Positions 11,724 to 21,966 of a stretch of 64,000 nucleotides of DNA are shown here, in pieces (the first letter of the stretch is position 1; each line of letters opens with the position of its first letter). Both the position numbers and the translations under genes were made by a program. The DNA lies in assembly GCA_025602905.1 (NCBI GenBank), contig JAHLKI010000050.1, positions 38,969 through 102,968 of the forward strand. Direction: 5' to 3'. The DNA comes from Phlyctochytrium arcticum (Eukaryota; Chytridiomycota; Chytridiomycetes; Chytridiales; Chytridiaceae). The notes beneath the pieces are model-generated. The model was not told where the DNA came from. It worked only from the letters and a program-made list of their open reading frames with translations, and did no database searches.

Positions 11724-14700
11724 TGCGATGAAGAATAGACTCGGTTCTAGTGCCACAAACGTGCGCCCAGGCTGCCGCTTTGCAAGGAAACGGTCTGTTT
11801 GAGCGGTGGGAAGGAGTGGTTGTCAGCAAGCATTAGAAGTGTGAGCATGTACAGTCAGGGTCAAGGTTTTAAATAATGGAGGGTGAGTACGCCGGGATAG
11901 TTACGGAGTACGTTGGGAGTACAAGTCACGACACGAGCGTTTTCAGGTTTTCTGCGAGCCTTTCTAAAACATTGGCATTGCCAAAAGCGCTGGAACGCCG
12001 TTATTTGCAGCAGACCATACCGGAGAACAACTGTGGATCGCATCAGCATCCAAGGCGATACCGTCGACACCGATAAAAAACCAGGAATTGCTTTCCGAGA
12101 AGGCAGCGCCGGCAGTTGATTGGCGAACAGCTGGAGCGACCACATACTTGGAGACCAGTGGCCTGCACGGGAAGGTAATTAAAGTCATTCATGTTCACCG
12201 TTGTCGGTCTGCTGTTGAGAAAAGTTGCATTGTCTGGACAATGGTTTATGCGGATCGCGACTTCGGTCGCGACCCAGGTTCAGATTTGCCACATATATAT
12301 TATGTAGCCCAACCATATTTTCCCTTTGCGATGACTATATAGTAAAACATCGGTTTCCGGTAACATGCAATGGAGAAGAAAATGATTACCGACGGGTGGC
12401 TTATTGACAAGGAATTTCAAGCCAACTCTTCGTGCAGCTGGCCATGGCCAATGATCATCTGGCAATCTTATCTCGGGCCCTTCCCGGCTCTTGTTCTGTT
12501 CCTCAAGATAGTCATGGCATAGGCAACACCAACGGGGAATTAATTAATGTCTTCGGATTACAAGCACTGTTCATTTAATCCTGTTCAAATATTACTGCAG
12601 AATATGAGAATGACTTTGCTGAATGACAAAGTTTGCATTTTTACACGTTAAAATATGGTAGGTACATATGTGGCATAACAACACGGAAGCTGAAGTTGGT
12701 CGCAGAAATCGTCTCAGCCTCGAGAGTGTGTTAAAAATCCTCAGCAGCATTAAATCTGGACTTTCACTGTAAAATGGAAACTGTGGGAAAATGTTTGTTG
12801 GCATCCATATTGTTGAAAACTCTCGGGTATATTTAATCACGCGCACTACGGTAGAGCCCTTGGGAACGTTTGGATGGTGGTCCCTTTCAATCTGTTGATC
12901 ACCCCTATCTTTCTGTTCCTCAATGATATGGAAGCTGTAATTCTATTTTTCATGAGGCGGGTTGCCACATTCCTCCAAGTTTTTCATCGACTATTCCATT
13001 CGCATAGTAAGAAACGAATGTTGTTGACGGCTCCTATAGGGACAATCTCCGCTATCCATTCCGGTACCCACTGCGTAGAGTTCATCCTACTAAGACACAC
13101 ATTCTCCGTCAGGCAAAGAGGGTAAGGTTGCTTCTTTTGTGGGAATCTTTATGAGTGGCAGCAACGACCATTTTTTGGGGTATCCTCTCCAATGATAATG
13201 TACGCGTTTAGGAGCAACTGCGCGACATCGTCCCTTTAGGATATGAGAGAGTTGGCATGACATCGCTTGCGGCTGTCAGGCTCGTAAGCGCAGTATCTCC
13301 TCCCCGATGAACAGAGCCGTGATGCCAGGTCCAGCACTGACAAGAACAATCCTAGTTTTGGAGGGGAATGTGGCTAGTAGATTCTCACATATTCATGGCT
13401 TACCTCCGTCATGCCCGTCGTTCATATGAAATTTCAGGACTTATTGGTATATTGATTGCTGAGCGATGCACTTTGTACACCTCCGCCTGGAGCGCATTCA
13501 GGAATTCTGGAGTCACCTTAGTCGGTGTAATCCTGTATTAGAAATTTCCGAAGATGATTTCGTAAATCTAACCTGGACAATTGTTAAGTGATAATGAATT
13601 GGCAGCCCGGCAACTGGTCGAAGAGCCGTTACCAGCAGACCTTTCTCGAATTGTTTTTGGTTTTAGTGTTTTTTCCTGTGCTGGGTAGAATGATAGTGAA
13701 GGGCCGAACGTGGGAAACATTTGTAAATCGCGTTCAGGTCAGAACCTGGAGACCAAATGAATGTACCGTACAATACATGGCTCCAGAAACATGGTATGCA
13801 CTTTCGAGCTTTTCTGACTTCAGTGGTATTTGATGGCATATTATACTCCTTTTCCGCGGGCTCATTTCCCAGACTTTTTTATCAGATCAGAACCAGATGG
13901 ATGATGATATTATCTTGGATCAAAAATCCAGAGGGCACTTTCGCGCTTTCGCAGACTAACTATTCGTGCGAATGAGGAAGTCCCCGACTGACCCATCGGC
14001 GCGCCGTTAAGTTACGCCTGAAGACCCTGGTTCGTAGCTATTCACGAAAGTAGATTCACAAAAGTAGCGTGCATTAGGAACGAGGGCTCATCAATCAGGG
14101 AATCCCGATTATACGGTTTTGGAATATGAAGTACACTACTATCTGGGAACAGAAGTGTCCAGGGTTAAGTTCCGGCAGTGAGCGACCTTGATAAGCAACA
14201 AACATCCGCGGGAACAAGTATTGATTCTCATTTCCCAGGCGATGCAGTGACCGCTTTGATGAATATTGCGAAAGACGCTGTTCAGTCGAAACATTTCCGC
14301 GGACCGTGATGTTGGGGACACACCACTATTGCTTAGATATGCAGTAACGGCCGCGACTCCTAGAATCAGAGAAAACGTCACGATATGATATATCGGAAAA
14401 TGGGAACACTAATATTCTGCTGCGCAGTGAATCTGCGCGGAACCTGGAACTCGCGGATCTGAGATGCTACGAGCTAGAGCGGAAAGGACTTCAGGCCTGC
14501 TACGCCATGGTCGCTGTATGACATGAACACAATATCGGCCAGGAAATTCTAATGGAAATAAGCGTACAGCCCGTGGGACTGAAACGTTTTTTGGCGACGG
14601 CATGTTTTGCCGGGGCCCTTCCTTTTTTTGCCAACAGTGATTCGCGACAGAATATCACTGTGTTGAAAAGGTCGCATGCCTGTACAATGTCACATATGGT

Positions 14701-15656
14701 ACATTACGTACTATCTGGCACCGTCTTGCCATCGATTAGCCTGGAGTCGCAGGCGAAAACGCGTGAGATTTGGAGAGCTGGTCCACAAACGGAAGAGCTC
14801 GGCTTTGGATGCCCACAATTTGCGTCCAGCTCGTTCACTGGGATGAGGAGGCGATGTGTGAATCCCAACGGCCTTACGGCGGGAGGGTATCAATCGAACG
14901 CAAGATTCAGTGTGGACGGTTGAGTGTACTTTCTCAAGTGCGCCACTTAATATATCAGGTGGATCGTTTCGAGCATTGAATTTTGTTGGCAAGCGGAAAC
15001 GAATATTGTAGCTGGTCGTTTCCTACGGTCCTCTGACAGCTTCAAGACCGTTCCGCAACACTCGGTGGAGATGTGAGTTCATAATCTGGACGACCCGACG
15101 GGAAAGTATCCGATGTTCAAAAGTGAGAAATATCTCATGTATACGCCGCACGGTTGCGCGCGTCCATTGAAAAAGTGAAGAGCCCACAGAGAACCCTTCA
15201 GCGAGCAATCCCGTTCCTTGATAACAATCAGATGATTTTCACGAGATCCTTGAGAGTATGCGAATCTTACAAGAAGAAGGACCGCGGGAAAAACATATGA
15301 AAGTGACCGATATTCAACTATCCGTGAGCGCGGGGGTCGAGCACGTATGCAGGTGAATTCTATGGACGGTAAACATTCTCACGGGAATAGTTCTTCGGAC
15401 AAAACATTGGTAGGATCAAAAGATAGTATCAAAAACTGCATTCCTCACAGCCCGCCCCATCGGCAGCACACCCTTCCACAGCGGCAAGCAGTCGCCCGGC
15501 GCGTTATTACCAAGTGAGCCGGGTGATTTATACCGATTGACATGTACGGTACGAGCGGCTCGCTTCGCCATCAAGAACCCGGAAGCCCATTGGTGTTCCG
15601 CAACGTGGCGGGGGATTGAAGTTGAATCTACATTGGTTGATGATTCACGCAAGCAG
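11724..15656. other. Gene-poor stretch, nothing recognised
   Basis: Open frames of 60-120 codons occur on both strands but none carries a recognisable motif, good start context or codon pattern. I see no RNA gene here. Confidence 0.5.
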
Positions 15657-15729
15657 TGTCACAGTGCAGTACGCGCGCGAGAGTCATTCTGACTCAGAAT
15701 GACTCTCGCGCGCGTACTGCACTGTGACA
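15657..15729. repeat. Perfect palindrome, 36-bp arms
   Basis: 15657-15692 is the exact reverse complement of 15694-15729 around a single C. The arms begin TGTCACAGTGCAGTACGCGC and include an alternating CG tract. The inner part, AGAATGACT, recurs in the tandem array just downstream. Confidence 0.97.
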
Positions 15730-15780
15730 GCCATTCCTGGATAGTAACACCTACCATTCTTACCGTAGGAATGAGGCATC

Positions 15781-15968
15781 TAATTAGTGCAGAATGACTG
15801 ACGCCAGCCTCATTCTTAGCCATTCTTGCATTTTAATTAGTACGGAATGACTGGCGCCCCTTGTCCCATCATTCTTAGCCATAATTGCAGTCTAATTAGT
15901 CCGGAATGACTGGCGCCCCATTCTTAGCCATAATTGCAACGTACTATGTCCGGAATGACTGGCCCCCC
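15781..15968. repeat. Imperfect tandem array, four units
   Basis: Units of about 50-60 bp start near 15781, 15834, 15893 and 15940. Each has a TAATTAGT-like start followed by CGGAATGACTGGCGCCCC, and most have CATTCTTAGCCATAATTGCA. Units vary in length by small deletions. Confidence 0.85.
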
Positions 15969-16220
15969 TTATGCTCACTAAACGTCCCAATTTCCGCGCT
16001 CTAATTGTTAACCGCTTAAGTTTTCAAACCGTTCACTTCCCCGACATCCATCACTGTAACCAACCCGTTGGCTGGACCTGGTTTCTTTGGTTTCTTTCTT
16101 CGCTTCCTTTGGTTTCTTTTTTGTTATCGATAAACTCACTCCCCCAAGCGCAGCCCAAGCGCCCTCACAGCACCTCACACTGTGAGCAACCCGTCTTCCA
16201 CAACGAACGCCGCAAAGACC

Positions 16221-16448
16221 ACGGGCCGCGAGGCACAAGACGCTGTCTATTCTGTACACATTACTGACCACGGGCAGGCAACCACAACCTTGCATCTTGT
16301 CCAAGTTCCTATCTTTGCAACTTCACGTCGAAGCTCCTCACGTGACCAGTCGGCACGAAAACGGGGGCAAAGACTTGCAACATCACTTGTCAGCATTCAC
16401 TCCACATACGGGCCGCGAGGCACAAGACGCTATCTATTCTGTCCACAT
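16221..16448. repeat. Two 41-bp direct repeats
   Basis: The sequence starting ACGGGCCGCGAGGCACAAGA is at 16221-16261 and again at 16408-16448 with two mismatches. Confidence 0.9.
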
Positions 16449-16520
16449 ACGGGCCGGGATATCGGTCTTAGTTACTACTGAGTTACTACAAAGTTACGTC
16501 TCCAAGTTGCATCTCAAAAA

Positions 16521-16587
16521 GTATCCTTGTGCTCACCACTTCAGGTTTACTATTATAGTAGACCCCCTCTGGTGAGCACAAGGATAC
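16521..16587. repeat. Short inverted repeat, 18-bp arms
   Basis: GTATCCTTGTGCTCACCA at 16521-16538 is matched exactly in reverse complement at 16570-16587. The 31-bp centre contains TATTATAGTA. It could be a small fold-back element. Confidence 0.9.
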
Positions 16588-16947
16588 CTTTGGTTGAATC
16601 TTTTTCGAAGCTCACCACCGACATCCAGGCCTTCCTCGTCGTCTCTACTTTGTAGCCTCTTTGCAATTGAGACTGTCTTCGAGACTCCGAAGCTCCCATC
16701 CACGTGACCTGTTGGCAAACGCCCAAGACTCTAGCCTTTCCCAGCATCCATCTTCAGAAGTCCACAAATTGCAGGTCAATGCGACAGTTCCCATCAAACG
16801 ACAGATTCGACCCGCTCCACGTTAGCGTGAACGTATGTGATCCTGCTGTAAGTCCCGACGTTATGAAATCGAATGGTAAGCGGGATGTGCCAACAGTTGT
16901 TGCTACTGGCAAACGCGCACTTTAAAATACTGGAAACCAGATGCACA

Positions 16948-17322
16948 ATGGCCACAGAACAACGCAAACACGTCCACCTTCTAGGCAATGACGTCTTCAA
17001 TGCAACGACGGCTGTTAGCGACGCTGCTTCCCTTGCAAAGGTCTGCCAATGGATTCATGATGGCGACGGTCATCGTTATGCAGTGGTTTTCGTGAACGAC
17101 CAGAACAAGGATCTGTTCCGACACTTGAGTTCCATTTGCTCCGGCTTTCAATTACCCCAGTTTAAGCACCAAAGGCGCCTATTCCTGACGCCAAAAAGTG
17201 GCTATATATGTATAGGCCGAGGTGAGATGTCTCTGTCCGCTGCGCGGATTCCAGGCTTTGCCTGGTCAATCCGTGGGCATAACTGTTACGACCGCTTGGA
17301 GATTGCAATGATTCCAGGCTAA
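16948..17322 (+). CDS. Hypothetical protein carrying a double-hairpin insert
   Basis: An open frame of 124 codons begins MATEQRKHVHLLGNDVF. The first 90 residues have a mixed alpha/beta look (a LAKVCQWIHDGDGHRYAVVF stretch). I do not recognise the family. The 34-bp double hairpin at 17235-17268 lies inside the frame and supplies residues near the end, so the frame may be extended or altered by that insertion. Coding status is uncertain. Confidence 0.35.
   Translation: MATEQRKHVHLLGNDVFNATTAVSDAASLAKVCQWIHDGDGHRYAVVFVNDQNKDLFRHLSSICSGFQLPQFKHQRRLFLTPKSGYICIGRGEMSLSAARIPGFAWSIRGHNCYDRLEIAMIPG
17235..17268. repeat. 34-bp double-hairpin element, copy 1
   Basis: The sequence forms two adjacent hairpins: CCGC-TGC-GCGG, then ATT, then CCAGGC-TTT-GCCTGG. 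An identical 34-bp copy is at 17759-17792. The flanks of the two copies differ. Confidence 0.9.
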
Positions 17323-17445
17323 GCCACTTGGCAAGCGCTCAACCCACGTTCACAAAGAAAGCAACATACATGGCAGAAACATCAAGGCATCCAAATGCGT
17401 ACGACTGTTTCAGAATATCTTCTGTTCCTAGTAACATACAACGCA

Positions 17446-17928
17446 ATGCCACCACACAACGCCACAGACTTAGAAACCGGGTGGTCTCAGTGGTCCGACT
17501 CGGACTCAGACGCACAGACCGGGTGGTCTGACTCAGACGCAAGTGATGCAAGTGATGCAAGTGATGCAACTACTTTAGCCAACTGGAGGACCGAGGCAAT
17601 TGTAGATACCTTTCTTTCACTACTAGTTGAAGACGCGGAGCTCTTGAATGACTTCTGCCATTTCTACTTAAAGGTATGGGTTGAGGGAGAATTAGGAGAG
17701 GAACATAGTCCTGCTTGTCGGAGCAAATTGAGACAAATTTTAGATCAGTATGATCACGGTCCGCTGCGCGGATTCCAGGCTTTGCCTGGTCATTTCCCGT
17801 TGAGCAAAGAAGTAGAGGATCTTGTCCGGTACAGCCGACAGCAGTCGAACTGTTTGTATGACGGGACGATAGATGCTCTCAACATGTTCGCCACTTTGCA
17901 AGAACGTTCAGTCGGTATCAGTAGCTGA
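17446..17928 (+). CDS. Hypothetical protein with Ser-Asp repeats
   Basis: An open frame of 160 codons starting MPPHNATDLETGWSQW. Residues 16-43 repeat GWSDSD and then ASD three times, encoded by tandem 9-bp units GCAAGTGAT. The remainder is acidic and helical with no known motif. The second double hairpin (17759-17792) is inside the frame and codes for LRGFQALPGH. It lies 123 bp after the previous frame; whether the two are one broken gene cannot be decided. Confidence 0.35.
   Translation: MPPHNATDLETGWSQWSDSDSDAQTGWSDSDASDASDASDATTLANWRTEAIVDTFLSLLVEDAELLNDFCHFYLKVWVEGELGEEHSPACRSKLRQILDQYDHGPLRGFQALPGHFPLSKEVEDLVRYSRQQSNCLYDGTIDALNMFATLQERSVGISS
17759..17792. repeat. 34-bp double-hairpin element, copy 2
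   Basis: Exact match to 17235-17268, in the same orientation but read in a different frame of the surrounding open frame. Confidence 0.9.
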
Positions 17929-18300
17929 AACTGTTATCCGTTTCTTCTTTGCTCGCTTCACTTTTAAGCTGCCCTTATATTTTTCCTTCAGCAACTCCAG
18001 TGCAGCTTGGGACATTGCCGTGGTTTGTACCATCTTTATTGGCACAAACTGCGACATCACAGATTTCTATATCCTGATCTCGAGTAAAGCGCACTTGGAA
18101 ACGACGGAGAAGTTTCTTGAACGTGATAAACGAACCAAGCCATTGCGGGATTTGGCTGTTACTCACATTGTGCGTGTATTTGATGTATATAATCATCCCC
18201 TTTTGCAACACTGTAAATCGGTTAGCGTCAATATCTTGCTGATGCAACGAATGATTCTCCTAGGGAAACGTTATTTTAAGCAGTCATGTACCGAAGGTTT

Positions 18301-18570
18301 TCATGTCGTCTTTACCGATTCGACCATCTTGGGGGACAATACATATGCGCGAAAGTGTCTTCCACGCTGGCCGTCCTCCTGAATGGCCACCCGCATCGGC
18401 TGTTCGGAAAGGTAGACCCATTTAGAAGCTGGCGATCCGTCGTCGTTGGGATACAGCCGTGAGTACTTGTCAATTATGAACGTATGTGCGCTGGCCATTT
18501 CGAACTTGCGAGCTCTCAAAAATGCCGCCAGAGATGCCGGTGATGCATGCAGTCGTGTATCTCGCAACAA
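18301..18570 (-). pseudogene. Possible CRAL-TRIO (Sec14) N-terminal fragment
   Basis: A minus-strand frame of about 89 codons contains LAAFLRARKFEMASAHTFI, which resembles the CRAL-TRIO N helix pattern of FLRARKFD followed by a repeated aliphatic heptad. It ends at 18301 without the lipid-binding domain. The rest of the gene is not found nearby. Weak call based on one motif. Confidence 0.3.
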
Positions 18571-18832
18571 CTCAACGCCACAGGTTTTGACAAGCTGTCA
18601 AAAATCACTTGTCAATGGACGTTTTGTCAAATCTCCCCTCTCGTTCTTTCGCTCAGACGTCCGCAACCCCACTCATAATCATGACCCTACTAGCCGCCCG
18701 CAGGATCTTGCCGTGAATGGCCAATTGAAAAGCATGTGGAGTGCCCACCGCGATCAAAACCACAATCAGGACTGCTGATCCCACCACCAACTTCAGCCAA
18801 CAAGTGGCATTCACAAGGCCATTTACAAGGCC

Positions 18833-19047
18833 AAGCAATCTGAACTGAATGGCCGCACTCCCCTTGAGACCTTGGTCTCCAAGTTCGAAGAGAACGGGCA
18901 ATAGCCAAGCAAGCTGAACTGAATGGCCGCACTCCCCTTGAGATCTTGGTCATCAAGTTCGAAGAGAACGGGCAATAGCCAAGCAAGCTGAACTGAATGG
19001 CCGCACTCCCCTTGAGACCTTGGTCTCCAAGTTCGAAGAGAACGGGC
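18833..19047. repeat. Three tandem 74-bp units
   Basis: Units at 18833-18906, 18907-18980 and 18981-19047 (partial). Each begins AAGCAAGCTGAACTGAATGG. Copies 1 and 3 differ from each other by one base; copy 2 has a few changes. Confidence 0.95.
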
Positions 19048-19071
19048 TTTGGTGATGGTGAGGACTGAGTC

Positions 19072-19808
19072 AGGCTTGAAAAGGACTTCCAACTCCTCAT
19101 AGCGGCCAAGACTCAAGCCATTTTTGAGAGCGAGTGGACCCAATTTGTAGAAACATGGGAGGAGGACCACCCATGCGTAGTTTCGTACATCCACGATGAA
19201 TGGACTGGTCCGTACAGGGAGATGTTTGTTACGGTGTAGACAGATCAGTTCAGGCATCTTGAGGCAGTTCAGACGTCCCGTGTCGAAGGGGCGCATCGTA
19301 TGCTGAAGAGCTACATTGAGTGCTCTACCAAAAATTCGCTCGATGCAGTGCGAACCATGGAGCGATGCGCCATCAACCGTGAGGAGGAGCTGCACATCTC
19401 GCGTGCTGCACAACCTGGATCGTGGAATATTAGAATGCTACCCAGTGGATGATTACAATGATCTATTGCCAACTCTCTGCAATCTGTGCCCATAAATCTC
19501 TTTTTCGGAGTGTCAGCCACACCTACCCGGGGACAAATCATCAATTCATCGATGGGGTCCAAGGAAAAGTTTCCTCATTCGCCCTCCACTTGGCCGCGGA
19601 AGGACTAGTGGATCTGTTGATGCCAACTAAAGAACAGCCGGGAGACGCGTGCAGTGGAAGAATGTTTTCATCCAGGGGCATTCCATGTCAGCACAAAATT
19701 GGCGAGCGTTTAGCCGATGGTGGAGTGCTGGACGTGGACCACTTCTGTGAGCACTGTAGACTAGGGGGCAAACCAATCCAGGAGGAGAGGCCAGAGCAAG
19801 GACAATAA
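19072..19808 (+). pseudogene. MULE/FAR1-type transposase remnant with SWIM zinc finger
   Basis: The plus strand encodes the C-terminal part of a Mutator-like transposase: a W-x-W-like helix with SYIHDEWTGPYREMF, then QTSRVEGAHRMLKSYIECS, the usual TS-x-VE-x-H-x-LK motif after the catalytic domain. Further on, at about 19648-19770, CSGRMFSSRGIPCQHKIGER is a SWIM zinc finger (CxC..CxH type). A TAG stop interrupts the frame at 19237-19239, where related proteins have Trp, and the SWIM part is in another frame. The DDE catalytic domain upstream is missing. The copy is dead. Confidence 0.8.
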
Positions 19809-19818
19809 CGATGCCTTC

Positions 19819-20275
19819 ATGTTACCGATGCAGGCGTTTGCAACAATATGCCATGAGTTTCAACATCTTATCAACGCAAAGTACAAACTCTCCTCCCCTA
19901 TCCATCCATGCATGGTATTGAGGGACACAGAAAAAACAGATGAAGAGAACGCTGAGGGAGGTGCGGCATGGGAAGTGAGGAATCTGGGCGGAATACCATG
20001 TGCTGCTATGGAGAACGAAGACTCCTTTGTCGTGAGTGATGTGACATATGTACTCATATACCGTAAAAAGTTGCTTTGCTGAACATTTGCTTACAGGCCC
20101 TGGAACTCCATTTGATCACTCTCGATATGCCGACATTTTCCAGTGACGATGGCTTCCTACACTATGAGTTACAAGTACTCCTGAAAGGTAATGTGTTTTC
20201 AGTGCGGATGCTTGTCCATCTTCCGCGTCGTAATGATTACATCAATTCAACTACACCAAATACAAAAATACAATA
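19819..20275 (+). CDS. Hypothetical two-exon fragment with HEFQH motif
   Basis: A frame starting near 19819 contains FATICHEFQHLINAKYKL, a HExxH pattern like that of zinc metallopeptidases. It may splice from a donor at about 20050 (TAT|GTACTC) to an acceptor at 20096 (TTACAG), adding LELHLITLDMPTFSSDD. No third zinc ligand or signal peptide is clear, and the frame follows the MULE remnant directly. It could be chance. Confidence 0.25.
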
Positions 20276-20385
20276 AACGGGGTATAATTCCTGACTAAAA
20301 CAAGCGGTAGTCGATTGCCAAACTGATCTGAACATGTTCCACGACAGGAAGAGTGCGGCAATCGAGAAAACTGCTTACTTTGAGC

Positions 20386-21966
20386 TTAGCGGAGCAACCA
20401 ATTGAGACAGTGGCGAACTGTCCTTTCCAATGGGACAGGCGTGCTCAGCCCATTGATTTCGTCGTTTGCACGTCGCTGGACCTCTTTCTGAACTTTTAGC
20501 TCCTGATAGATAGTGGCCAGCAGCTCGGCCACACCCATCGCAGCACCAGCATTGTCCCACGAGGTTGGTAGCACCGTACTGCGCAGCTCCACCACGTCCC
20601 AGTGCGTGCCGTCAGGGGCCAAGCCCACCCGGGACAACGTCACAACATTCCGAACGAGTTGGAAAGTGTATACGGCACGCTTCTTGATTGTGTAGAAATC
20701 CGCGTCTTTATGTTTGCTCATAAATTCCTTCATGGCGAAGCACGCGCTCTCTATCAGCTTGACGTTGTCGTCCATGTTATGCTCTACATTCTCACGGAGC
20801 AAGCCACCGCTGGATTCCAGAAATATGATTTCAGCGCCGTTCGCCCTCTCCAGGGCCAATCCGTCAGCAAAGCGGCCAGCCTCCGCAGCCTTCGCCATTT
20901 TTTTGGCTGTGAGACCAAACTCACACCATTTCCAGGACACTGTTCCCAAAAGGCGCAAGGGCCCCAGCCATGGAATCACCAGGTCCACTGTAGCGGTTCT
21001 CTCGTGATTGTCCACATGAGATGCGGCGATCGGTGCTAGGACCCCATGCATGGCAACGAGCCCGTACCGCAGTGTTCGCCAGAAGTGACCCTCTTCGGGT
21101 CCCAAGGACATCGGGCTTAGTTGGTATGCCAAGTCGTCCCACCGATCCCAATCATCTAATTGGCGGAGCATATGGCGTAGGTGAGCCGACACCGCCGGGT
21201 ATTTGGCGAGAGCTTGGCGCTGCCGCCCGGCCTCCTTGCAGGCTTGAAATTCTTCAACAAGCCGCCTGGGAAGGGCATCTTGGTGGCTACCGGTGATGGC
21301 AAACGATGTGGCAATGTTTGCATTCTTCCCTAGCATCTCGAGATGCGGCAAAGCGAGTTTCGGCTTACAGGGAGTTAACCCTGCAACCTTGCATGTGGGA
21401 ATTGTAAATGATTGCCGCTTGTTCTTCACATTAATGTCTTCTGCAATCTGATCATTTGCAGCCTTTGGGTGGAAGACATTGGTATACAGATCCGGAGACA
21501 AATTCAGGCAACATGCAGTGCAGGGGCCAGTACATACCTCTTCCTCCTCTTCTCGGTCCTTTCTTTTCAACACGGTTTGAGAAAGCGTGTTGTTGTTACC
21601 GATTTGAACTTGATCGGCAATGATGACGGCCCCTGACGCTCCTTGCTTCGAGGCCTTCAGCTGCTCGAAAGCAGTTGAGATCTTCGGGAAGATATTCTTC
21701 TTGGGCTCTCCCAGAAGATATTTGCGCTTTGACCTCTTCGCAGCGTTCTGATAAGCCGTAACGACATCCCCATGAGTTACATCATTAAATGTGACATGCT
21801 CCTGAACGAGGTTGGGAACATCATTGACGAGGAAATCAAATAAGCTGGGCTTCTGCGCGCTTTTTATATAATCCAGCGCTTCAGAATTGTTTTGATAGTC
21901 AGAAAGGACGAGTGTTGCGTATCGTTTAGTACAGTAATTACCTCTCTGTTCGAGCACCTTGATCAT
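20386..21966 (-). CDS. Orphan 526-residue protein, function unknown
   Basis: A single long exon on the minus strand. I chose the ATG at 21966 (MIKVLEQRGNYCTKRYATLV) because it follows a CT-rich leader typical of fungal mRNAs; the open frame continues 87 codons further but with low-complexity Ser/Phe/Leu content. Residues 1-100 are mixed, 130-200 contain a Cys cluster VCTGPCTACCLN that may bind metal, and 250-520 form a helical, conserved-looking domain with WDRWDDLAYQLSP, VIPWLGPLRLLGTVSWKW, IFLESSGGLLREN and YTIKKRAVYTFQLVRNVVTL. No transposase, kinase or nuclease motif is recognised. Intact and long, so probably a real gene of a lineage-restricted family. Confidence 0.65.
   Translation of the reverse strand: MIKVLEQRGNYCTKRYATLVLSDYQNNSEALDYIKSAQKPSLFDFLVNDVPNLVQEHVTFNDVTHGDVVTAYQNAAKRSKRKYLLGEPKKNIFPKISTAFEQLKASKQGASGAVIIADQVQIGNNNTLSQTVLKRKDREEEEEVCTGPCTACCLNLSPDLYTNVFHPKAANDQIAEDINVKNKRQSFTIPTCKVAGLTPCKPKLALPHLEMLGKNANIATSFAITGSHQDALPRRLVEEFQACKEAGRQRQALAKYPAVSAHLRHMLRQLDDWDRWDDLAYQLSPMSLGPEEGHFWRTLRYGLVAMHGVLAPIAASHVDNHERTATVDLVIPWLGPLRLLGTVSWKWCEFGLTAKKMAKAAEAGRFADGLALERANGAEIIFLESSGGLLRENVEHNMDDNVKLIESACFAMKEFMSKHKDADFYTIKKRAVYTFQLVRNVVTLSRVGLAPDGTHWDVVELRSTVLPTSWDNAGAAMGVAELLATIYQELKVQKEVQRRANDEINGLSTPVPLERTVRHCLNWLLR

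Noticed and set aside
15781..15968. CRISPR-like array
   Set aside because: Units are contiguous and vary in length, with no constant repeat/unique spacer alternation and no cas genes; the window is eukaryotic.
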